The notes beneath the pieces were generated by a model that searched no databases, was not told the origin of the DNA, and was given only the letters and a program-made list of their open reading frames with translations. Made by a program: the position numbers and the translations under genes. Positions 58,529-62,337 of a stretch of DNA of 62,337 nucleotides are shown in pieces (positions within the stretch are counted from its first letter, which is position 1; each line of letters starts with the position of its first letter). The DNA is from Comamonas avium (GTDB taxonomy: Bacteria > Pseudomonadota > Gammaproteobacteria > Burkholderiales > Burkholderiaceae_C), in the NCBI RefSeq assembly GCF_014836675.1, contig NZ_JACSQK010000012.1, positions 1 to 62,337 on the forward strand, given 5' to 3'.

Positions 58529-59613
58529 TTTAAATCTCTCCCTAGTGTGCCAGTTGAATGACTTTTAACCTAATCCACACTAAGTGGTTGCGATTGCTTG
58601 CTTAATTTCACGCGCGCGCATTGAGGAGGCAGGCTACGGACTGCGTCGTGCAATGGCCGCATCGAAAACAGCATCCGTGTGCTGTTGCTGCTATGCCATG
58701 ACCACACCCAGTGGGGCAACCTGGTGCTGCCGGTGGCCTCTCTCTATGTTGGTCAACCCGCTGGCCCTCGAACGGCTGGCGTTGCCGTTGCCGCCATGCG
58801 TCAGCCGATCCAGAACAAGCTGGCATCGGTATCGGTATCGGTATCGGTATCGGTATCGGTATCGGTATCGGTATCGGTATCGGCATCGGCATCGGCATCG
58901 TCTGCGCTGAGCCAGGTGGCGCGAGATGCTGGACTTACTAAGGGGCTCTAGATATCCATAGCCAAGGCAATACCAGCGAGCGCAGCATGAAGTGATGGCC
59001 CCAAGCGTTCCCGCAGGATTCGCGCAGTCTGGCTGAACAGATCTAGTCTCTTTCCCCGCGCAAAAGAGATTGGAGACGTGACCATCCCAGATTAACCATC
59101 CTCGGCCCGGATGGATTCACCTTTCTCACCGACCACTCTTTCTTGATCTCAGTGGTATCCATCGGTGATGTGCGAATGGGTAAGCAACGGCCTTCTAACA
59201 CCTCGTCAAAAAAAGCAGCAAGAAAACCGCTGAAAATGGACATGGCGATTTGCACTTGCGCTTAATAGTTTTGCTGCAATGCGTTTAGTGGCTCGTGCTT
59301 GTAGGGTTGCTGTTGCGGGCCATGGCTTTTCTCCTTGCCCGTTGTAGCCTTGTCTGGCTGCGACGACGGTGGTTCTATGGTGGTTGCTGTGGGTGAGCGA
59401 CGGCCCATACAGCAAGAAAGATATTTAAAGCTTTTTTGGAACCAAGACATAAAAAACCTCGCTTTAAAAAATATAGTCAACAAACCTATCAGCGCTTCAC
59501 AGTACTCCCTTTACGTACCGCCTGGTTGTGTATCGCATCAAGATATTTTTCTAATCGCTCTCACCAAGCCTGAGTGCATTTTTTTGCACTGCAGCACTGA
59601 ATGCCTCGGGTTT
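58529..59613. other. Degraded, gene-poor region
   Basis: No intact gene. At about 58605-58740 fragments in two frames (RIEEAGYGLRR; then RIENSIRVLLLL) faintly recall the C-terminal part of IS4-type transposases, but too weakly to claim. A hexanucleotide repeat lies at 58825-58896. After it, ALSQVARDAGLTKGL resembles part of a HigA-type antitoxin helix-turn-helix. Beyond 58950 I see nothing recognisable. Confidence 0.4.
58825..58896 (+). repeat. Hexanucleotide tandem repeat, 9x ATCGGT then 3x ATCGGC
   Basis: Twelve contiguous 6-bp units, nine ATCGGT followed by three ATCGGC. As in the 1829 array, a block of one unit type changes to a one-base variant, a typical trace of replication slippage. 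It lies in degraded sequence. Confidence 0.95.
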
Positions 59614-60366
59614 CTAGAGGTTTCCACCCGAAATTTCAATCAAACTGCCTGTGGTGTAAGGAGATTCATCAGACATTAGCCAAACAATGGCGTTTGCGAC
59701 TTCTTCAGGTGTGCCGCCACGCTTCATGGGAACGCTTGGCGCAAGACGGACAAGCCTGTCTGGCTGTCCACCGCTGGCATGAATATCCGTGTCAATCAGT
59801 CCAGGGCGTACAGCATTTACGCGGATACCTTCTGCTGCAACTTCTTTGGCCAGACCCAGCGTCATCACATCCATGGCACCTTTGGATGCAGCGTAGTCCA
59901 CATACTGGCGTGGAGCGCCCAGCCTTGCTGCAATACTGGAGACATTCACGATAGAGCCGCCCTGACCACCGCGTGATGTACTCATTCGCACAACAGCTTC
60001 ACGTGCGCAGAGGAACGCTCCGATCGTGTTGATGCGGAACATGCGCTCCAAGCGCTGCAAGCTGAACTCAGCCACTGTCTGGGCTTTGTCGACCACCCCT
60101 GCGTTAATGACCAAGGCATCGAGCCGGCCAAACTGCTCATCCACCAAGGTGAACAAGCACTGTATTTGCTCTTCACTACCTACATCTGCTTGGACAGCGG
60201 CAGCGCGCCGCCCGAGACTCTCAATACTTGAGACAACTGCATGTGCTGCTGCATGCTCATTGTTGTAGCTAATGACGACATCCCATCCCTTGGTTGCTGC
60301 TTGCAAAGCCGTAGCAGCACCTATGCCGCGGCTGCCACCAGTGATGAGTACAACTTTGTTTGTCAT
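59614..60366 (-). CDS. Short-chain dehydrogenase/reductase
   Basis: NAD(P)-dependent oxidoreductase of 250 residues (classical SDR). The cofactor motif is VLITGGSRGIGAAT near residues 6-19, NAG in LDALVINAGV, catalytic Ser in SIVNVSSIAARLG and YxxxK in YVDYAASKGAMDV. The C-terminal EISGGNL is typical. No neighbouring pathway gene indicates the substrate. Confidence 0.92.
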   Translation of the reverse strand: MTNKVVLITGGSRGIGAATALQAATKGWDVVISYNNEHAAAHAVVSSIESLGRRAAAVQADVGSEEQIQCLFTLVDEQFGRLDALVINAGVVDKAQTVAEFSLQRLERMFRINTIGAFLCAREAVVRMSTSRGGQGGSIVNVSSIAARLGAPRQYVDYAASKGAMDVMTLGLAKEVAAEGIRVNAVRPGLIDTDIHASGGQPDRLVRLAPSVPMKRGGTPEEVANAIVWLMSDESPYTTGSLIEISGGNL

Positions 60367-60578
60367 GCGCTTCCTTAAAAGAATACCCCAGTCTAGGCGT
60401 GGCAGCCTTGGCCAGCTGCGAGATGCCCAACTGCACGGCCATTGGTAAAGAGCGCACCTTCACCGTGAATGCTGCTGCCGTCCGAGAGTGCCCTGCAAGA
60501 GCTGGTGGGCGCACCCTTGATGCAAGAGTCTGCCGGGCAGTTTGCCCGGTGATGTCTGTGGCTCGCTAACGTATGAGA
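60367..60578. other. Gap between SDR and autotransporter promoter
   Basis: No supported gene. Around 60390-60545 two frames look weakly coding, the second giving LPSESALQELVGAPLMQE then SAGQFAR and a stop. These could be a frameshifted gene end, but I do not recognise it. Confidence 0.35.
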
Positions 60579-60609
60579 TTGACATGTGCCATTCGTTTAT
60601 TCATATAAA
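60579..60609 (+). promoter_or_regulatory. Candidate promoter upstream of the autotransporter
   Basis: A perfect TTGACA (60579-60584) is followed by CATATA at 17 bases or TATAAA at 19 bases. It is the best sigma-70 match before the autotransporter gene and would give a leader of about 170 bases. Confidence 0.55.
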
Positions 60610-60627
60610 TCTTATGGAGATAGCCGT

Positions 60628-60651
60628 ATGCACCATGCGCGATGGGCCTAA
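60628..60651 (+). CDS. Seven-codon upstream reading frame (MHHARWA)
   Basis: GGAGA (60616-60620) lies 7 bases before an ATG that opens MHHARWA and a stop. The stretch GGAGATAGCCGTATGCACCAT resembles AAGGCATAGCCGCATGAACCAT at the autotransporter start 160 bases on. It may be a remnant of a duplicated start region or a regulatory micro-ORF. Translation is unproven. Confidence 0.3.
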   Translation: MHHARWA

Positions 60652-60787
60652 AAATACCTAGTTTCAGTGATAGACAGGCTGGTGGTGGGTTGTTACATTT
60701 TTTTAGTTTTTAGGTAGCTTCGGGCGGTGTTTGTACGGGCTTTGAGGCACAGAAATACCCATATACAAGCACTGAAGGCATAGCCGC

Positions 60788-62337
60788 ATGAACCATATTT
60801 ACCGATCTACCTGGAACGCCACCTTGGGCTGCTGGGTTGCTGTACCTGAAACTGCCCGCGCCGGTGGCGGTGCTGCAAGTGGCAGCAAGCAATCGAAGGT
60901 GATTTGCGCTAACCAACGTAGCTTGCGCTGGCATGGCATTGCTGGTGCCATTGCTATGGCTTGGGGATTGTTGGCCGCATCTTCTGCATATGCGGTATGC
61001 GACACGCCGGCGCCCGGTGCGACGATTAATTGCACTGGCACAACAGTCGGCCTGACTACTGGTGTGAGCAATCTAACTGTCAATGTGCTCAGCGAGGCGG
61101 TCATAAATGCGCCGCTGCTTGGAACAGCACTCAACCTTAGCGGCAATAATGCCCGGTTGACTAACACCGGTTTAATTGATCCTTCTCTGATGGGAACAGT
61201 TTCAGGGCTGACAACGGGTGTGACGATGGGTAACGCAAATAACAGCATCGTCGTAGTTACCAATAACAACACCGGCGTGATTCGTGGCACTTCCGGTCTT
61301 CTTGGTGCAAGCTTGCCCAGCTTGACCGGCATCGGTCTGAGTGTGCAAAACGGTGTAGGCGGTACTACCACGATTACAAACAACGGCATTATTGAAGGCA
61401 TGCCGTTGGTAGGTGTCTCCATACTTGCAGCAGATATTCCTGTGATTGCACTGTGGGGCGGTGGCAAGGGTGTATTTACCAACAACGGGAGCATCACCGG
61501 CCGGGTGGCCATGCAGGGTACATCGACCGGAAACGTATTCACTAACACTGGAATTCTTAGCGGCAGTTTGTCCCTTGGTACGGGTGGTGGTGCCAACCGT
61601 TTCAATGCGATCACCGGCTCTTTGGTGTCCGCCGGCGGTGGTGTAGGGGTTGCGTTGCCGGTACTGGGCCTGACCATCGGCTTTGCCGGCGCCGGGATTG
61701 TCGATGGTGGCACAGCCAACAACGGCAACACTCTGGCTTTGCAGAATGCCGTCGGCGGCGGCTCGGGTACCGGCGGAACGGGGACGATCAATGGGAACAA
61801 CTACCTCAATTTCAGCAACCTGATTATCGATAGCGGCACGTGGACCATCCAGGGCCCGATCATCAGTGGCAACACCACCACCCAACTTAATGGTGGTATC
61901 GTCAGGATCAATGACGCTGCGGTCTTCGGTATTGGCGGCGTGCTCGCCAATGGTGGCACCCTGGAATCGCAAACCACCAACCTGTCGGTGGGCAACACCT
62001 TCACTCTCGGCAGCAACGGATTGAAGGTCTCGGGAAGCAACGCTTTGACGCTCACCGGCCAACTCACCGGTCATGGCGGGTTGACCAAGACCGGGCAGGG
62101 AAACCTCACCTTGAACAGCTCCACCAACGACTTCACCGGCGGTGTCATCCTCACTGCCGGTACGCTGACCCTTGGTACAGGCGCGTCGCTGGGCAGTGGC
62201 GCGCTGACCGTGGCGGGTGCCTCGACCCTAGATAACACCGAGCCACTGGTGCTGGCCAACAACCTCAACGTCAATGCCAATCTGGCTCTGGCCGGCAACA
62301 ACAACCTGACACTCGGCGGCATCGTCGCCGGCGCCGG
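60788..62337 (+). CDS. Large autotransporter adhesin-like protein, N-terminal part
   Basis: The reading frame is open from 60788 to the window edge (516 codons). It starts with an extended signal-peptide region (ESPR), MNHIYRSTWNATLGCWVAV and PETAR, typical of type V secreted proteins. A hydrophobic core (GIAGAIAMAWGLLAASSAYA) follows near residues 55-75. The passenger is Gly/Asn/Thr-rich beta-helix sequence with NNGIIEG and TNTGxLSG-type repeats. A PATR-like unit, GGLTKTGQGNLTLNSSTNDF then TGG, lies near residues 430-452. The C-terminal beta-barrel is outside the window, so the class is inferred. It should be exported across both membranes. Confidence 0.9.
   Translation, partial: MNHIYRSTWNATLGCWVAVPETARAGGGAASGSKQSKVICANQRSLRWHGIAGAIAMAWGLLAASSAYAVCDTPAPGATINCTGTTVGLTTGVSNLTVNVLSEAVINAPLLGTALNLSGNNARLTNTGLIDPSLMGTVSGLTTGVTMGNANNSIVVVTNNNTGVIRGTSGLLGASLPSLTGIGLSVQNGVGGTTTITNNGIIEGMPLVGVSILAADIPVIALWGGGKGVFTNNGSITGRVAMQGTSTGNVFTNTGILSGSLSLGTGGGANRFNAITGSLVSAGGGVGVALPVLGLTIGFAGAGIVDGGTANNGNTLALQNAVGGGSGTGGTGTINGNNYLNFSNLIIDSGTWTIQGPIISGNTTTQLNGGIVRINDAAVFGIGGVLANGGTLESQTTNLSVGNTFTLGSNGLKVSGSNALTLTGQLTGHGGLTKTGQGNLTLNSSTNDFTGGVILTAGTLTLGTGASLGSGALTVAGASTLDNTEPLVLANNLNVNANLALAGNNNLTLGGIVAGA

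Overview
The window reads as chromosomal DNA of a betaproteobacterium of the order Burkholderiales, most probably family Comamonadaceae (Comamonas-like). The clues are gene content and order: trxA-rho-rpmE2, ilvI-ilvH-ilvC-pssA-leuA with a type-2 LeuA, a sigma factor with DUF3619/DUF3106/RDD neighbours, an ESPR-type autotransporter, and a Tct (tripartite tricarboxylate) transporter. This assignment is by recognition; no search was run.

Layout. 1-100: 3' end of a 5S rRNA gene and its terminator. 0.2-2.1 kb: an RsuA-type pseudouridine synthase and a decayed IS481-type transposase carrying a hexanucleotide repeat. 2.1-13.9 kb: a phosphate/polyphosphate block. A short Ppx/GppA protein, ppk (behind a three-unit Pho box) and a full-length ppx are followed by pstSCAB-phoU-phoBR. 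14-17.1 kb: a MATE exporter and an ArnT-like membrane protein. 17.3-19.6 kb: rpmE2, rho, trxA. 19.8-25.9 kb: an HI0933-type flavoprotein, a BASS-type transporter, SRP RNA (ffs) and dnaX-ybaB-recR. 25.9-29.4 kb: mltD-gloB diverging from a methyltransferase-rnhA pair. 29.8-33.9 kb: tctBA followed by a two-component system. 34.1-37.0 kb: a thioredoxin-like protein, mobA, moaA and a DUF2889 protein. 37.3-42.3 kb: an Mpo1-like protein, ppa and two chemoreceptors. 42.5-44.6 kb: nadE and a P-II gene. 44.6-47.9 kb: a LOG protein and the sigma/DUF3619/DUF3106/RDD operon. 48.2-54.7 kb: branched-chain amino-acid genes. 55-57.7 kb: a D-alanyl-D-alanine carboxypeptidase, a quinone oxidoreductase and tRNA-Arg(TCT). 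57.7-59.6 kb: gene-poor, degraded DNA. 59.6 kb to the end: an SDR gene and the start of a large autotransporter that runs off the window.

Most of the window is well-ordered housekeeping sequence, so the novelty lies mainly in regulation and small repeated structure. Main points: (1) a family of about 82-bp imperfect palindromes, five clear and two degenerate copies, with outer arms at fixed spacing, one of them inside the MATE coding sequence; (2) a Leu-rich, CTA-containing, probably leaderless leader peptide plus terminator upstream of leuA; (3) an A9 run in dnaX where a slip in either direction meets an early stop at the gamma/tau boundary; (4) three separate hexanucleotide tandem repeats, one grown at the catalytic DNG codons of a dead transposase; (5) a three-unit Pho box at ppk; (6) gloB and a methyltransferase whose divergent start codons share one CATG. 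I found no CRISPR array, prophage or obvious defence system.
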